This document shows, piece after piece, positions 42,476 to 57,128 of a DNA stretch of 64,000 nucleotides. Below the pieces are notes generated by a model. The model did no database searches. It saw only the letters and a program-made list of their open reading frames with translations, and was not told the origin of the DNA. Positions within the stretch are counted from its first letter, which is position 1, and each line of letters begins with the position of its first letter. This DNA comes from Taklimakanibacter deserti (GTDB lineage Bacteria; Pseudomonadota; Alphaproteobacteria; Rhizobiales; Aestuariivirgaceae). The translations under genes and the position numbers were made by a program. Location: assembly GCA_003574785.1 (NCBI GenBank), contig QORU01000018.1:1-64000 (forward strand). The letters run 5' to 3'.

Positions 42476-43807
42476 ATGACAATTGCAGCACGACATATCC
42501 CCAAAGTGGGCCTGGTCAGCCTCGGTTGCCCCAAGGCGCTGGTCGATTCCGAGCGAATCCTGACCCAGCTCCGGGCCGAAGGCTATGTGATCTCGCCGGG
42601 CTACGATGCCGCCGACGTGGTGATCGTGAATACCTGCGGTTTTCTCGATTCGGCCAAGGCCGAATCGCTCGCCGCCATCGGCGAGGCGGTCAACGAAAAC
42701 GGCCGGGTCATCGTCACCGGCTGCATGGGGGTCGAGGCGGATACGATCATGGCCGCTCATCCTTCCGTCCTCGCGGTCACCGGCCCCCATCAATATGAAG
42801 CCGTCGTGTCGGCCGTGCATGACGCCGTGCCGCCAGCGCATGACGCGAAATTCGACCTCATCCCGCCGCAAGGCTTGCGGCTGACGCCGCGTCACTATGC
42901 CTATGTGAAGATCTCGGAAGGCTGCAATAACCGCTGCTCCTTCTGCATCATCCCGTCGCTGCGCGGCGACCTGGTGAGCCGCCCGGCGGCTTCGGTCCTT
43001 TACGAGGCCGAGCGGCTGGTCAAAGCCGGGGTCAAGGAGCTGCTGGTCATTTCTCAGGATACGAGCGCCTATGGCATCGACCTCAAATATGAACCCAGCA
43101 AGTATCGGGGCCGCGAAGTGCGCGCCAAATTCGCCGACCTCGTCAAGGAGCTCGGCCGGTTCGATGCCTGGGTCCGGCTGCATTATGTCTATCCCTATCC
43201 GCATGTGGACGAGGTCATCCCGCTGATGGCGGAAGGAAAGATCCTTCCCTATCTCGATATCCCCTTCCAGCATGCCGCGCCCAATGTGCTCAAAGCCATG
43301 CGCCGCCCGGCGAACCAGGAAAAGGTGCTCGACCGGCTCAAGGCCTGGCGCAAGGTTTCGCCCGATATCGCCATCCGTTCGAGCTTCATCGTCGGTTTCC
43401 CCGGCGAGACGGAAGAGGATTTCACCTTCCTGCTCGACTGGCTGAAAGAAGCACGCCTCGAACGCGTCGGCTGCTTCAAATATGAACCGGTCGCCGGCGC
43501 CAAGGCCAATGATATCGCGGCACCCGTGGCGGAAGAAATCAAGGAAGAGCGCTGGCATCGGCTGATGCAGGCGCAGCAGGAGATCAGCGCCGACATCTTC
43601 GCGAAGAAGGTCGGCCGCGAGATCGATGTACTGATCGACGAGGTCGATGCTGAGAACGAGGAAGCGGTCGGCCGTTCCCCCTGGGACGCGCCCGAGATCG
43701 ACGGCAACGTGTTCCTGCCCGGCGAATCCGATCTCAAGCCCGGCGACATGGTCCGTGCGCGGATCGTCGAGGCGGAGGACTATGACCTGATCGGCGAGAA
43801 GATCTGA
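42476..43807 (+). CDS. rimO: Ribosomal protein S12 methylthiotransferase RimO
   Basis: A 443-residue radical-SAM methylthiotransferase. N-terminal MTTase domain with cluster cysteines in [21 protein letters not shown] and VTGCMGVEA; radical-SAM core with [23 protein letters not shown]-terminal TRAM domain (about 375-440). It adds a methylthio group to the S12 aspartate. Two upstream in-frame ATGs exist (42437, 42461); GGAG at 42463-42466 and the family length favour 42476. The DUF2459 gene follows after 5 bp. Confidence 0.94.
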   Translation: MTIAARHIPKVGLVSLGCPKALVDSERILTQLRAEGYVISPGYDAADVVIVNTCGFLDSAKAESLAAIGEAVNENGRVIVTGCMGVEADTIMAAHPSVLAVTGPHQYEAVVSAVHDAVPPAHDAKFDLIPPQGLRLTPRHYAYVKISEGCNNRCSFCIIPSLRGDLVSRPAASVLYEAERLVKAGVKELLVISQDTSAYGIDLKYEPSKYRGREVRAKFADLVKELGRFDAWVRLHYVYPYPHVDEVIPLMAEGKILPYLDIPFQHAAPNVLKAMRRPANQEKVLDRLKAWRKVSPDIAIRSSFIVGFPGETEEDFTFLLDWLKEARLERVGCFKYEPVAGAKANDIAAPVAEEIKEERWHRLMQAQQEISADIFAKKVGREIDVLIDEVDAENEEAVGRSPWDAPEIDGNVFLPGESDLKPGDMVRARIVEAEDYDLIGEKI

Positions 43808-43812
43808 CCGCG

Positions 43813-45784
<1,972 letters not shown>

Positions 45785-47056
45785 TCAGACTGGTGCTGCG
45801 GGAACCAGCAGATAGGCCGCAGCCGCTGCGGCGAAGCCGAGGACCGTTCCCGCCGCGACGATGAGACCGATGCGATTGCCGCCGACATAGGCGGCATAGC
45901 CCGTCTTGGCGATCGTGTTCACGCCGACCGCGGTCAGGATCGCGAGGCCGGGGCCCGCAGTCGTGTCCGATCCCGCCGTCTTCGCCATCGACAAGGTGAT
46001 CGCATCGACATCGGCAAGGCCCGAAATGGCGGCAAGGCCGATCAAGCCCGCTTCGCCGAAAAAGTACCGGGCCGCGACCGCGAGCATCATGATCACCGTC
46101 AGAAGCGCGCCGAAGCGCAGGACCTCAATCAGCTCGAAGGGATTCTTCAATTTGAGATCGGCGCGGGTAGCCTTGTCGCCGCTCGGCCCGGAGCGGATGA
46201 GCCAGAAGGCGAAGACCGCCATCGCCACCGCACCGGCGATCAAGGCCGGCGCCAGGGACTTCGCAAAGCCGAGATTGATGATCGCCACGACCACCAGGAC
46301 CCTGATCAGCATGACCGCGCCCGAGAGCACCACGCTGCCGCCGAGAAGCCGAACCCGTTCGGGATTGTCGCGCGCGAGACGCGCGAGCGTGAGTGTCGTC
46401 GCGGTCGAAGCGACCAGCCCGCCGACGCCCGCCGCGAGCACCGTGCCGCGTTCAGGCCCTGCGATACGGATCGCCGCATAGCCGGCGAAGGACACCGCGG
46501 CGATGAGGATGGTCATCAGCCAGAGCTCGTAGGGGTTGACCGCGCCATAGGGATCGACGGCGCGATGCGGCAACAAGGGCAGAGCGATGAAGGTCATCGC
46601 CAGCAGCAGCAATCCGGCCCGCAATTCGGGCCAGGTGATCCGCGCGAGCCAGCCATGGAGTTGGACTTTGGCGGCGAGCAGCACGGCCGCCGCGACACCC
46701 GCGGCCGCAGCCACGACGGTGTCGCCGAGGACGGCGAAGGCCCCCAGCATGAAAGTGAGCATTACGGCGACGAGGCTCGTCGCGCTGAAATCGTCCTCGC
46801 TCACGCCCTCGCGCCAGAAGAAGGCGGCAAGGGCGCCGCTGACGACGACAAAACCCGAGGCGAGCAGGAGAAAGTTCTGATCCTTGGTCAACGCGCCGAA
46901 AATGCCGCCCAGGAGCGCGATCAGCGTAAAGGTCCTGAGGCCCGCGGTGCGCTGGCCCTCCTTCTCGGTGCGATCCTTCCAGCCGCGCTCGAGGCCGATG
47001 AGAAAGCCGATGGCGAGCGCCATGCCTAAGCGCAGGAGCAGGTCATCGCGATCCAT
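45785..47056 (-). CDS. MgtC/SapB-DUF4010 membrane protein
   Basis: A 423-residue polytopic protein with about a dozen membrane helices. The N-terminal part (about 1-140) has the MgtC/SapB signature LGMALAIGFLIGLERGWKDR and AGLRTFTLIALLGGIFGAL. The remainder is the DUF4010 helical domain, including AISGLADVDAITLSMAK near residues 340-356. The family is implicated in magnesium or pH homeostasis but without proven transport. It is 3 bp after pccB and probably cotranscribed with it. Confidence 0.85.
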   Translation of the reverse strand: MDRDDLLLRLGMALAIGFLIGLERGWKDRTEKEGQRTAGLRTFTLIALLGGIFGALTKDQNFLLLASGFVVVSGALAAFFWREGVSEDDFSATSLVAVMLTFMLGAFAVLGDTVVAAAAGVAAAVLLAAKVQLHGWLARITWPELRAGLLLLAMTFIALPLLPHRAVDPYGAVNPYELWLMTILIAAVSFAGYAAIRIAGPERGTVLAAGVGGLVASTATTLTLARLARDNPERVRLLGGSVVLSGAVMLIRVLVVVAIINLGFAKSLAPALIAGAVAMAVFAFWLIRSGPSGDKATRADLKLKNPFELIEVLRFGALLTVIMMLAVAARYFFGEAGLIGLAAISGLADVDAITLSMAKTAGSDTTAGPGLAILTAVGVNTIAKTGYAAYVGGNRIGLIVAAGTVLGFAAAAAAYLLVPAAPV

Positions 47057-47059
47057 GGG

Positions 47060-48592
<1,533 letters not shown>

Positions 48593-48615
48593 GACCCCTG
48601 CCCTTCATTCGCTGT

Positions 48616-49323
48616 TCACTGTGAAAGCTCGCAGAAACGGAGACAAGTGTCGAATTCCCGCCTGCGATGGTTGCGGCGATGGCGGGCCTCTTCGTCCCAC
48701 CCCCAATGCTCGATCTGCCAGTCTTCATCGACATGGGCCGCGGTCCAGGCTTCGGACGCCGGAACGGCGTTCGCGCAAGCCATGGTCGCGATCAGGGCCG
48801 AGCCCGTCAGCGTCGTGATGTTGTGGATGGCGGTCAGGTCCCACGCGCTCTTTTGCGCCAGATAGTCCCGTGTGGCGTGAAGGGCGGCTTGCGGTTGCCG
48901 GACATGCACAACCCCTTCGGTCACCTGGAATTCGGCGGCGAGCGCCGAACGCGCCCAGTCGATAACCGGCTGCCAGTCCTTCGCCTGGCGCTCGACCAGG
49001 CCAAGCGGCTGCTCGGCCCGGTAGCAAACGAGGTCGGAGCCGGCGAAGTCGACGATCTCGTTGATGATGCGGTCGCGGTCCGGCTCCACCCGGTCGATCG
49101 CGGTATTGGCGAGCCGGGTCAAGGGCATCGTATGAGGCTCGATCTTCTCGGCCTGTTCCTCCCATTCCGTGGCGACGGCTCGGGCAAGCGCTTTCGTCGG
49201 CAATTCGAGCGCCCGCTTGAGGGGCGTGCGCAAGGGCCGCTCATCCAGCCTTATCGAGAAGGGCGCCTCCGTGCCGGCGACGGAAACCGTCTTGTAGAAA
49301 CGCCGGGCGGGGGCCGCCGTCAT
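48616..49323 (-). CDS. ATP12-family F1-ATPase assembly chaperone
   Basis: A 235-residue protein with ATP12 landmarks: RRFYKTVSVAGTEAPFSIRLDERPLRTPLKRAL in layout, ATEWEEQAEKIEPHTMPLTRLANTAIDRV, LVCYRAEQPLGLVERQAKDWQPVI and the end DEEARHRRNHRRREFDTCLRF. Mitochondrial ATP12 binds the F1 alpha subunit during assembly, and alphaproteobacteria carry the ancestor. The ATG at 49323 overlaps the HAD gene stop as ATGA; an upstream Met at 49341 is less likely. pccB follows after 23 bp. Confidence 0.92.
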   Translation of the reverse strand: MTAAPARRFYKTVSVAGTEAPFSIRLDERPLRTPLKRALELPTKALARAVATEWEEQAEKIEPHTMPLTRLANTAIDRVEPDRDRIINEIVDFAGSDLVCYRAEQPLGLVERQAKDWQPVIDWARSALAAEFQVTEGVVHVRQPQAALHATRDYLAQKSAWDLTAIHNITTLTGSALIATMACANAVPASEAWTAAHVDEDWQIEHWGWDEEARHRRNHRRREFDTCLRFCELSQ

Positions 49324-49994
49324 GCCGCAACACCTTGCCACAATGCTGCAAGCGTCTCCTCCAACTCATTGAAGTCGTTGACGATTGCATAAGGCTTGGC
49401 GGCTTCGAGCACGGCTCGCGGCTGGAAACCCCAGCTTACCGCGATCGGCCTCACACCGGCGGCATGGGCCATCTCGATATCGAACAGCGCATCGCCGATC
49501 ATGACCGTGTCCTCCCTGTCGACGCCCACCTCGCGCATGGCCTGCAGGATCATGTCAGGATGCGGCTTGGAGGGCGCATCATCCGATGTCTGAATGGTCG
49601 AGAAGACACCTTCGAGGCCGAATTGGTCGATGATGTGGCGGACACCGCGCTGGGCCTTGCCGGTCGCGACGCCGATCAGAATATCGCCCCGCGCCTGCAG
49701 CCGGCGCAGCATGTCGAAGGCGCCATCGAAGGGAAGCTCGGGATAGGACTGGTTGGCGCGATAGGACCAGAAGGCTTCCTTATAGGCGAGCGCCAGGCGC
49801 TCATGGCGCGCCGCCTCATCCTCTGGCCTGAGCGCCGCCATCGCCTTGACCAGCGACAGACCGACGATGCCCAGCATCTCGGGCCGCGACGGCAATGGCA
49901 GGCCTTCCGCGGTGAAGGCAGCCGTCAGGGAGGCGAGGATCATCGCCTGGCTGTCCATCAAAGTGCCGTCGACATCGAATAGTGCGAGCTTCAT
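49320..49994 (-). CDS. HAD-IA hydrolase, phosphoglycolate-phosphatase-like
   Basis: A 224-residue HAD-superfamily phosphatase. Motif I is [11 protein letters not shown] with the nucleophile Asp, motif II is VATGKAQRG, the Lys is in [10 protein letters not shown], and motif IV is [18 protein letters not shown] helical cap lies at about 15-80 (subclass IA). The likely substrate is a small phosphate ester such as phosphoglycolate, or a pyrophosphate like that cleaved by PpaX. It overlaps the pseudouridine synthase gene upstream and the ATP12 gene downstream by 4 bp each. Confidence 0.9.
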   Translation of the reverse strand: MKLALFDVDGTLMDSQAMILASLTAAFTAEGLPLPSRPEMLGIVGLSLVKAMAALRPEDEAARHERLALAYKEAFWSYRANQSYPELPFDGAFDMLRRLQARGDILIGVATGKAQRGVRHIIDQFGLEGVFSTIQTSDDAPSKPHPDMILQAMREVGVDREDTVMIGDALFDIEMAHAAGVRPIAVSWGFQPRAVLEAAKPYAIVNDFNELEETLAALWQGVAA

Positions 49995-51001
49995 CTTCTC
50001 TTGGCTTCTCTTTCCTCGGAGGGCGGTCCCTCGTCATAGCGCCCGGGATCGAAGCCGAACAGAGCCCAGGTTTCCTGCATATGCGGCGGCAAAGGCGCGG
50101 TCACGTCAACCGTACCGCCGCGCGGATGTGGGAACACGATGCGCCTCGCATGCAGATGGAGGCGATTGGCGATCGCCGCCGGCAGGTCCTTGTCGCCGCC
50201 ATATTTGTCATCGCCGAGGATCGGGTGGCCGATATGCGCCATATGGGCGCGCAATTGATGCTGACGGCCGGTCGAAGGCTTGAGCGACATCCAGGCGATC
50301 ACCGGCGGGGCCTTGTCGATCACGCTGTAATGGGTGACGGCGCGCTGCGCGTCCTCCTCATCCACCTCGGCAGCGCGCACCCGGTCGCCGTCGGGACCCG
50401 CCGCCTTGATCAACGCAATGTCGATCCGGCCCTGCGGCGGCTTGGGCACGCCCTTGACGCCGGCCCAATAGATCTTGCGGACCGCCCTGGTGGCGAAGAG
50501 CTTGCCCAGGGAAGCGGCGACGGCACGCCTCTTGGCGATCACCAATACGCCGGATGTCTCGCGGTCGAGGCGATGGACGAGGCGCGGCCGCTCGCCGAGC
50601 TCGACGCCGAGCCCGATCAGCAGGCCATCGACATGGCGGTGGGTCTTGGTGCCGCCCTGCACCGCGAGGCCCGCCGGCTTGTTGAGGACATAGATGTCCT
50701 TGTCCTCATGCAGGATCATGCTGGCGAAGAGCTGACGCTCCTCCTTGGTGAGAGGCTTTGCCTCCGCCTGAGGCGCATCGGCGGGCCGGGCCTCGAAAGC
50801 AAGCGGCGGCACGCGGACCTCTTGCCCCTCTTCGAGCCTGGCATTGGGCTTGACCCGCTTGCCGTCGACGCGCACCTGCCCGGTCCGCGCGAGCTTGTTT
50901 AGATAGGCGAAGGTCACTTGCGGGAAATGGCTGCGGAACCAGCGGTCGAGCCGCATGCCGTCCTCATCGCGCACCACGCGGCGGCGCGTGACCTCACTCA
51001 T
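49991..51001 (-). CDS. RluA-family 23S rRNA pseudouridine synthase (RluC-like)
   Basis: A 336-residue enzyme. The N-terminal S4 RNA-binding domain (about 15-75) begins [34 protein letters not shown] in layout. The catalytic domain has the essential Asp in [20 protein letters not shown], then [28 protein letters not shown]4 plus this core suggests RluC, acting on 23S rRNA, but RluD-like specificity cannot be excluded. It overlaps crcB upstream (ATGA) and the HAD gene downstream. Confidence 0.92.
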   Translation of the reverse strand: MSEVTRRRVVRDEDGMRLDRWFRSHFPQVTFAYLNKLARTGQVRVDGKRVKPNARLEEGQEVRVPPLAFEARPADAPQAEAKPLTKEERQLFASMILHEDKDIYVLNKPAGLAVQGGTKTHRHVDGLLIGLGVELGERPRLVHRLDRETSGVLVIAKRRAVAASLGKLFATRAVRKIYWAGVKGVPKPPQGRIDIALIKAAGPDGDRVRAAEVDEEDAQRAVTHYSVIDKAPPVIAWMSLKPSTGRQHQLRAHMAHIGHPILGDDKYGGDKDLPAAIANRLHLHARRIVFPHPRGGTVDVTAPLPPHMQETWALFGFDPGRYDEGPPSEEREAKRR

Positions 51002-51375
51002 GCGAGCGACCGGGCGAGCGCCATGCCGGCAAAGATCGCAACGAGAGACACGACGACCGAGCCCAGCGCATAGGCACCTGCGAGCGCATAGGCCTTGCGC
51101 TCGACGAGCACGGCGAAATCCAGCGAGAAAGCCGAGAAGGTGGTGTAGCCGCCGAGGATGCCGGTGGTCAGAAAGGCCCTGAGCTCATTGCTGACATTCC
51201 AGCGCAGCGCCATCAGGGAGATCAACAGCCCCATCACGAAAGAGCCCGAGATGTTGATCAGCATCGTGTGCCAGGGGAAGTTGCTGCCCGCCACTTTGGC
51301 AATGCCGATATTCAAGGCATGGCGCAGGACCGCGCCAATGGCGCCCCCCAAGGCGATCCACAGCGTCAGCGCCAT
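50998..51375 (-). CDS. crcB: Fluoride channel Fluc/CrcB
   Basis: A 125-residue four-helix membrane protein. [13 protein letters not shown], the pore Asn in [11 protein letters not shown], and [18 protein letters not shown] with the conserved fluoride-lining Phe and sodium-site residues are all present. It exports fluoride as a dual-topology dimer. No crcB (fluoride) riboswitch was recognised, and the gene sits inside an operon, so it is likely expressed constitutively. It lies 3 bp after a cupin gene and overlaps rluC-type by 4 bp. Confidence 0.93.
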   Translation of the reverse strand: MALTLWIALGGAIGAVLRHALNIGIAKVAGSNFPWHTMLINISGSFVMGLLISLMALRWNVSNELRAFLTTGILGGYTTFSAFSLDFAVLVERKAYALAGAYALGSVVVSLVAIFAGMALARSLA

Positions 51376-51378
51376 CCG

Positions 51379-51732
51379 TCAGTCCATTGGCAGCAGGAAA
51401 TAGGTCTTGCGCACGGTTTCGATCACGTTCCAGGTGCCGCGCGTATGGGCCGGAAAATAGACGGCATCCCCCGCCTCTATCGTCAGCACGGTGCCGTCCT
51501 CATGCTGGAATTCGCAGCGCCCCTTCACGAAATGGGCGAATTCGGCGTTCTTGACCGCGCGCTTCCAAATGCCTGGCGAGCATTCCCATACGCCGGCATC
51601 GGGCCCCTCGCGCCAGTCCTTGGAACGGATCATGGCAATGGGCTCGCCCTGTGGCTCATTCGCCTTGAACGCATCGCCAAGCTCCGCCGCGGCGAGACGA
51701 TCCGATCCCTTGATATGGGTGAGCTTGTTCAT
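51379..51732 (-). CDS. Small cupin (DUF861-like)
   Basis: A 117-residue single cupin domain. FAHFVKGRCEFQHEDGTVLTIEAGDAVYFPAHTRGTWNVIETVRKTYFLL covers the barrel in layout, and AGVWECSPGIWKRAV precedes it, as in DUF861/ethanolamine-utilisation-type cupins that bind small ligands. The metal-binding set is reduced (Glu and His only), so catalysis is doubtful. The start at 51732 overlaps the corA stop by 4 bp; the frame is open to 51819 inside corA. Confidence 0.82.
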   Translation of the reverse strand: MNKLTHIKGSDRLAAAELGDAFKANEPQGEPIAMIRSKDWREGPDAGVWECSPGIWKRAVKNAEFAHFVKGRCEFQHEDGTVLTIEAGDAVYFPAHTRGTWNVIETVRKTYFLLPMD

Positions 51733-52730
51733 AGCCAGCCTTTGCGCTTGAAGTAGATGTAGGGAAGGATCGCCGAGAGCACCATCAAGCCGAGGGCGAA
51801 GGGATAGCCCATCACCCATTTGAGCTCCGGCATGACATCGAAATTCATGCCATAGATGCTCGCGACCAGGGTCGGCGGCAGGAAGACGACGGCGGCGACC
51901 GAGAAGATCTTGATGATGCCGTTCTGCTCGATCGAGATCATGCCCAGAACCGCATCGAGCAGGAAGGCGATCTTGCCCGAGAGGAAGCTTGCATGATCGG
52001 TGAGCGAGATGATGTCGCGCTGCAGGATCTTGATGCGGGCACGGTGGTCCTTCATCTCGCGCGTCTGCTTCAGGGGCTCGAGGATCGCCGACATGAAGGC
52101 GGCGAGCCTGCCGATCGAGACCAGGCTCTCGCGCATCTTCGAATTGAAGTCACCCTCCTCGCCGATCTTCTCCAGAAGCTCCTGCAGATTGGGCGCCTTC
52201 TTGCGCACCCGCCGGCTCTTCGAGTGCCGGTCGGTATTGAAGATCTGACGAGAGGTGTCGTCGACGATGGTGCCGACGCGCTCGAGATGGTCGGCGGCGC
52301 GGTCGACCACGGCTTCGAGCAGGCTGATCAGTACGCCCCAGCCTGACATCGAGGTCGATTGCGGCTTCATCGCCCGGCGCACATAGACCGGGAAGGCCTG
52401 CGGGTGATGATAGCGGATGGTGACGAGCTGGTTGTCCTTGATGATGAAGGTCACGGGCGAAGATTCCGGCCGGTCATTCTCGCCGCGGCGGATGAGGTTG
52501 GCGGTCATGAAGGCCGCGCCATCCTCGGCATAGAGACGGCTCGAGGCCTCGATCTCGGCCAGCTCCTCGCGGGTCGGGATGTCGATGCCGAGCGACTCCT
52601 CCACGGCAGCTTCCTCCGTGTGGCTCGGTTCGACCAGGTCTATCCATACTGCGCCAGGCGGGATGACGGGTTTGTCCGCTTGCGGAAACTCGGTCAGGCA
52701 GCCGTTGGCGGTCCCATAGGCAACCAACAT
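51729..52730 (-). CDS. corA: CorA-family magnesium/cobalt channel
   Basis: A 333-residue channel subunit. A long cytoplasmic N-terminal domain (about 1-270) leads through a pore helix to two C-terminal membrane segments, with the selectivity motif YGMNFDVMPEL between them and the final FKRKGW positive sphere. This GMN motif is diagnostic. It lies 19 bp downstream of tdh and overlaps the cupin gene. Confidence 0.94.
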   Translation of the reverse strand: MLVAYGTANGCLTEFPQADKPVIPPGAVWIDLVEPSHTEEAAVEESLGIDIPTREELAEIEASSRLYAEDGAAFMTANLIRRGENDRPESSPVTFIIKDNQLVTIRYHHPQAFPVYVRRAMKPQSTSMSGWGVLISLLEAVVDRAADHLERVGTIVDDTSRQIFNTDRHSKSRRVRKKAPNLQELLEKIGEEGDFNSKMRESLVSIGRLAAFMSAILEPLKQTREMKDHRARIKILQRDIISLTDHASFLSGKIAFLLDAVLGMISIEQNGIIKIFSVAAVVFLPPTLVASIYGMNFDVMPELKWVMGYPFALGLMVLSAILPYIYFKRKGWL

Positions 52731-52749
52731 AGTCGGTCCCGTGTCATGT

Positions 52750-53778
<1,029 letters not shown>

Positions 53779-53788
53779 GAGGTTCGTC

Positions 53789-54979
53789 CTAGATGATGCC
53801 GAGCTCCTTGCCCACTTCCGTAAAGGCCGCGGCGGCCTTGTCAATATCCTGCGGCGTATGGGCGGCCGACATCTGGGTGCGGATGCGGGCCGAGCCTTGC
53901 GGCACCACGGGGTAGAAGAAGCCGGTCACGTAGATGCCCCGCTCATAGAGCTTCGCCGCCATGTCCTGGGCGAGCTTGGCCTCACCCAGCATGACCGGAA
54001 TGATCGGATGCTCGCCGGGCAACAGGTTGAAGCCGGACTTGCTCATGGCGATGCGGAAGCGCCGGGCATTGTCGAAAAGCCCGTTGCGGAGTTCATCGCC
54101 CTTGCAGGCCATGCCGATCGCCTGGATGGCGGCGCCGACGATCGGCGGGGGCAGCGCATTGGAGAAGAGATAGGGTCTCGAGCGCTGGCGCAGGAGATCG
54201 ACGATGGGTTTGGCGGCCGCGACGAAGCCGCCGGCCGATCCGCCCAAGGCCTTGCCGAGCGTGCCGGTGATGATGTCGACGCTGATCCCGGCGCGCGCCG
54301 GCGTGCCCCGTCCCTGCGGCCCGATGAAGCCCGTGGCATGGCAGTCATCCACCATGATCATGGCGCCATGAGCATCGGCGAGCTTGCGGATCTGGCCGAG
54401 CTTGGCGAGATAGCCGTCCATCGAGAAGACGCCGTCGGTGACGATGATCATGCGGCGCGCATTCTCCGCCTTGGCGGCCTTCAGCTGCGCTTCGAGATCG
54501 TTCATGTCGCCGTTACGGTAGCGGTAGCGCTTGGCCTTGGAGAGCCTTATGCCGTCGATGATGGAGGCATGATTGAGGCTGTCGGAGATGATCGCGTCCT
54601 CGGGCCCGAACAGCGGCTCGAACACCCCGCCATTGGCATCGAAGCAGGCGGCATAAAGGATACAATCTTCCTGCTTCACATAGTCGGCGATCTTGGCTTC
54701 GAGCTCGCGGTGGAGGTCGGTCGTGCCGCAAATGAAGCGCACCGAGGCCATGCCGAGGCCATGGGTCTCCATCGCCGTCTTCGCCGCCTCGATCAGGGCC
54801 GGATGGTCGGCGAGGCCCAGATAGTTATTGGCGCAGAAGTTCAGGACCTCATGCCGTGCACCGTCCTTGACGACCTTGATGTGCCCGTCCTGCGGCGACA
54901 CGATCGGGCGCTCCGTCTTCCACAGGGATTGCGCGCGGATGGCTTCCAGCTCGGTCGCGATATCGGCAAGGACAGACAT
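53789..54979 (-). CDS. kbl: Glycine C-acetyltransferase (2-amino-3-ketobutyrate CoA ligase)
   Basis: A 396-residue alpha-oxoamine synthase (PLP fold I). [14 protein letters not shown] is the N-terminal substrate region, with [17 protein letters not shown], and the PLP Lys lies in [17 protein letters not shown]. Consistent with Kbl rather than ALAS or KBL-like BioF are [17 protein letters not shown] and its coupling to tdh. It is first of the kbl-tdh pair. The 192 bp upstream, towards the hypothetical gene at 55172, holds no clear gene or known riboswitch. Confidence 0.96.
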   Translation of the reverse strand: MSVLADIATELEAIRAQSLWKTERPIVSPQDGHIKVVKDGARHEVLNFCANNYLGLADHPALIEAAKTAMETHGLGMASVRFICGTTDLHRELEAKIADYVKQEDCILYAACFDANGGVFEPLFGPEDAIISDSLNHASIIDGIRLSKAKRYRYRNGDMNDLEAQLKAAKAENARRMIIVTDGVFSMDGYLAKLGQIRKLADAHGAMIMVDDCHATGFIGPQGRGTPARAGISVDIITGTLGKALGGSAGGFVAAAKPIVDLLRQRSRPYLFSNALPPPIVGAAIQAIGMACKGDELRNGLFDNARRFRIAMSKSGFNLLPGEHPIIPVMLGEAKLAQDMAAKLYERGIYVTGFFYPVVPQGSARIRTQMSAAHTPQDIDKAAAAFTEVGKELGII

Positions 54980-55171
54980 ACAAAAACTCCTCAGGCAAAC
55001 TATGTCCCATAACGGGAAACGCTCAAGCTAGCACCGTTATTCAACGCAAATGCCCCGCCACTTTTGCAAATTCGACAGTGCAGCTATGCCTGCCGGCGCA
55101 ACGCCACGACACCCATCTCCGGTATCCGGCGAAAGTCAGGATGCCATAGGTGGCGCCTGCCAACCGCCGGA

Positions 55172-55669
55172 CTAACTCGATGATGCGCGCCCTGGGTTAC
55201 TTGAACCGCACCGCTTCCGCCATTCGTTGAGGATATGCATTATGTCAATCAACGGCGCGTCGTAACTGTTGTCGATCGTGTTCTCAATTGCATGGATGTG
55301 TTGCGCGTTGACGACCCTGATCACCTGGGTGCCGCCGAACGGGAGAACGCCAGATCGGTCAAGCTCGAAGCATTGTACGTCGGCCCATCTGATACGCTTC
55401 GTTCTTACCAATGAACCAATCTCGAAGCCTTCCGAGTCCAGGTGCAAAGCCATGGAGTGCGGCACGAGTAACGCCCTGAGATATACCGGGATCACCACAC
55501 CGAAGAAGGCCATGCCTAACCATCCGTACAGGGATTCTTCGCGTATCAGGTACCCGACGACAACAAAGGCGGCGCAGCCAAACAATCTCAGCAGCCACTT
55601 TCCGCGGTCGATATGGAAAGTGAGTTCATTGGCGGCCACGACTCCCTCACGAATATCGGGCTGCGCCAT
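55172..55669 (-). CDS. Hypothetical protein with two membrane helices and a PH-like C-terminal part
   Basis: A 165-residue protein. After a short N-terminal strand (ELTFHIDRGKWLLRLFG) come two helices at about 30-45 and 48-68 (WLGMAFFGVVIPVYLRALLV), then a soluble part with HLDSEGFEIGSLVRTKRIRWADVQCFEL that resembles the beta-sheet rhythm of bacterial PH-like (STM3941-type) domains. No function is assigned. Base composition is lower in GC than the flanking pdh operon, so it may have been acquired. Its start is 8 bp past the lpd stop on the same strand. Confidence 0.6.
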   Translation of the reverse strand: MAQPDIREGVVAANELTFHIDRGKWLLRLFGCAAFVVVGYLIREESLYGWLGMAFFGVVIPVYLRALLVPHSMALHLDSEGFEIGSLVRTKRIRWADVQCFELDRSGVLPFGGTQVIRVVNAQHIHAIENTIDNSYDAPLIDIMHILNEWRKRCGSSNPGRASSS

Positions 55670-55677
55670 CGCCTTCT

Positions 55678-57117
55678 CTACATATGGACGACGCGTCCAT
55701 ATGCGTCGAGCACGCTCTCATGCATCATCTCGGAGAGTGTCGGATGCGGGAAGACCGTGTGGATGAGCTCTTCCTCGGTGGTCTCCAGCCCCATGGCGAT
55801 GACGAAGCCCTGGATAAGTTCCGTCACCTCGGCGCCGACCATATGCGCGCCCAGAAGCTCGCCGGTCTTGGCATCGAAGATCGTCTTGACCAGGCCCTGG
55901 TCCTCGCCCAGCGCAATGGCCTTGCCATTGGCGAGGAAGGGGAAGCGGCCCACCTTGATCTCGCGGCCCTGAGCCTTGGCCTTCGCCTCGGTGAGGCCCA
56001 CGGAAGCGACCTGCGGCTGGCAATAGGTGCAGCCCGGTATCCTGTTCTTGTCCATCGGATGGGCGTCGAGGCCCTTGATCTTCTCGACGCAGATGACGCC
56101 TTCATGCTCGGCCTTGTGCGCCAGCATCGGCGGGCCGGCCACATCGCCGATGGCATAGAGGCCGGGCACGTTGGTGCGCCCAAAGCCATCGACGACGATG
56201 ATGCCCTTGTCGGTCTTCACACCCAATGCCTCGAGGCCGAGATTCTCGACATTGCCGACCACACCGACGGCGGAGATTACCCGATCGACGGTGAGATCGC
56301 TCTTGGTCCCGCCCTGCTCGATCGTCGCCGTCACCGAATTGCCCGCCTTCTTCAGGGCGGTGACCTTGGCGCCCGTCTTGATCTTGAGGCCCCGCTTCTC
56401 GAGCTGCTTCTGGGCGATCTTGGCGATCTCGGCATCTTCCACCGGCATGATCTGGTCGACGATCTCGACCACCGTCACATCGACGCCCATCGAATGATAG
56501 AAGGAGGCGAATTCGATGCCGATGGCGCCCGAGCCCACGACCAGCAAGGATTTCGGCATTTCCGGCGGCACCATGGCCTCGAAATAGGTCCACACCAGCT
56601 TGCCGTCGGGCTCGAGCCCGGGCAGCACGCGCGGGCGGGCGCCGGTCGCGATGATGATGTGCTTGGCCTTGTAGGTGCCGGGCCCTGCCGTGCCGCGCGG
56701 CGGGGCATGCTGCGGTTGCATCGGCGCCTTCGCAGGTGCTGAGACGATCACCTCGCCCGCCTTGCCGAGCTTTGCCTCGCCCCAGATGACCTGGACCTTG
56801 TTCTTCTTGAGAAGCCCGCCGACGCCCATATTGAGGCGCCCGGAGACGGCGCGCGAACGCTGCACCACCGCCTTGGCGTCGAAACCTACTTTCTCGGCCG
56901 AGAGGCCATAGTCCTTGGCATGCTGCATGTAGTGATAGATCTCGGCGGTACGCAGCAGCGCCTTGGTCGGGATGCAGCCCCAGTTGAGACAGATTCCGCC
57001 CAGATGCTCGCGCTCGACGATCGCCGTCTTCAAGCCGAGCTGGGCCGCGCGGATGGCCGTCACATAGCCGCCGGGGCCAGAGCCGATGATGATGACGTCG
57101 AATTCCGTATCCGCCAT
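55678..57117 (-). CDS. lpd: Dihydrolipoyl dehydrogenase (E3 of pyruvate dehydrogenase)
   Basis: A 479-residue flavoenzyme. The FAD-binding start is DVIIIGSGPGGYVTAIRAAQLG, the redox disulfide GGICLNWGCIPTKALL, the NAD motif VVGSGAIGIEFASFYHSMG, and the catalytic His-Glu pair is in HTVFPHPTLSEMMHE. An Ala/Pro-rich insert (about 145-165, PAKAPMQPQHAPPRG) is also known in rhizobial Lpd of the PDH complex. It reoxidises dihydrolipoyl groups of PdhC. The SGNH hydrolase gene lies between it and pdhC. Confidence 0.95.
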   Translation of the reverse strand: MADTEFDVIIIGSGPGGYVTAIRAAQLGLKTAIVEREHLGGICLNWGCIPTKALLRTAEIYHYMQHAKDYGLSAEKVGFDAKAVVQRSRAVSGRLNMGVGGLLKKNKVQVIWGEAKLGKAGEVIVSAPAKAPMQPQHAPPRGTAGPGTYKAKHIIIATGARPRVLPGLEPDGKLVWTYFEAMVPPEMPKSLLVVGSGAIGIEFASFYHSMGVDVTVVEIVDQIMPVEDAEIAKIAQKQLEKRGLKIKTGAKVTALKKAGNSVTATIEQGGTKSDLTVDRVISAVGVVGNVENLGLEALGVKTDKGIIVVDGFGRTNVPGLYAIGDVAGPPMLAHKAEHEGVICVEKIKGLDAHPMDKNRIPGCTYCQPQVASVGLTEAKAKAQGREIKVGRFPFLANGKAIALGEDQGLVKTIFDAKTGELLGAHMVGAEVTELIQGFVIAMGLETTEEELIHTVFPHPTLSEMMHESVLDAYGRVVHM

Positions 57118-57128
57118 GGACTACTCCT

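Noticed and set aside
50998..51375. Search for a fluoride riboswitch before crcB
   Set aside because: The gene is embedded with 3-bp spacing in an operon, leaving no leader in which such a riboswitch could fold.
54980..55171. Possible glycine riboswitch before kbl-tdh
   Set aside because: No paired aptamer core was recognisable in the 192-bp leader. A covariance-model search would be needed to reopen the question.
55060..55180. A minus-strand frame ending HPDFRRIPEMGVVALRRQA before TAG at 55084-55086
   Set aside because: It reads like a protein C-terminus, but only about 40 codons are open and it overlaps the end of the hypothetical gene in another frame. Kept as a possible gene remnant, not annotated.
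56630..56720. Ala/Pro-rich insert in Lpd as an unusual feature
   Set aside because: A comparable insert is known in the rhizobial PDH-associated Lpd, so it is a family trait rather than a novelty.
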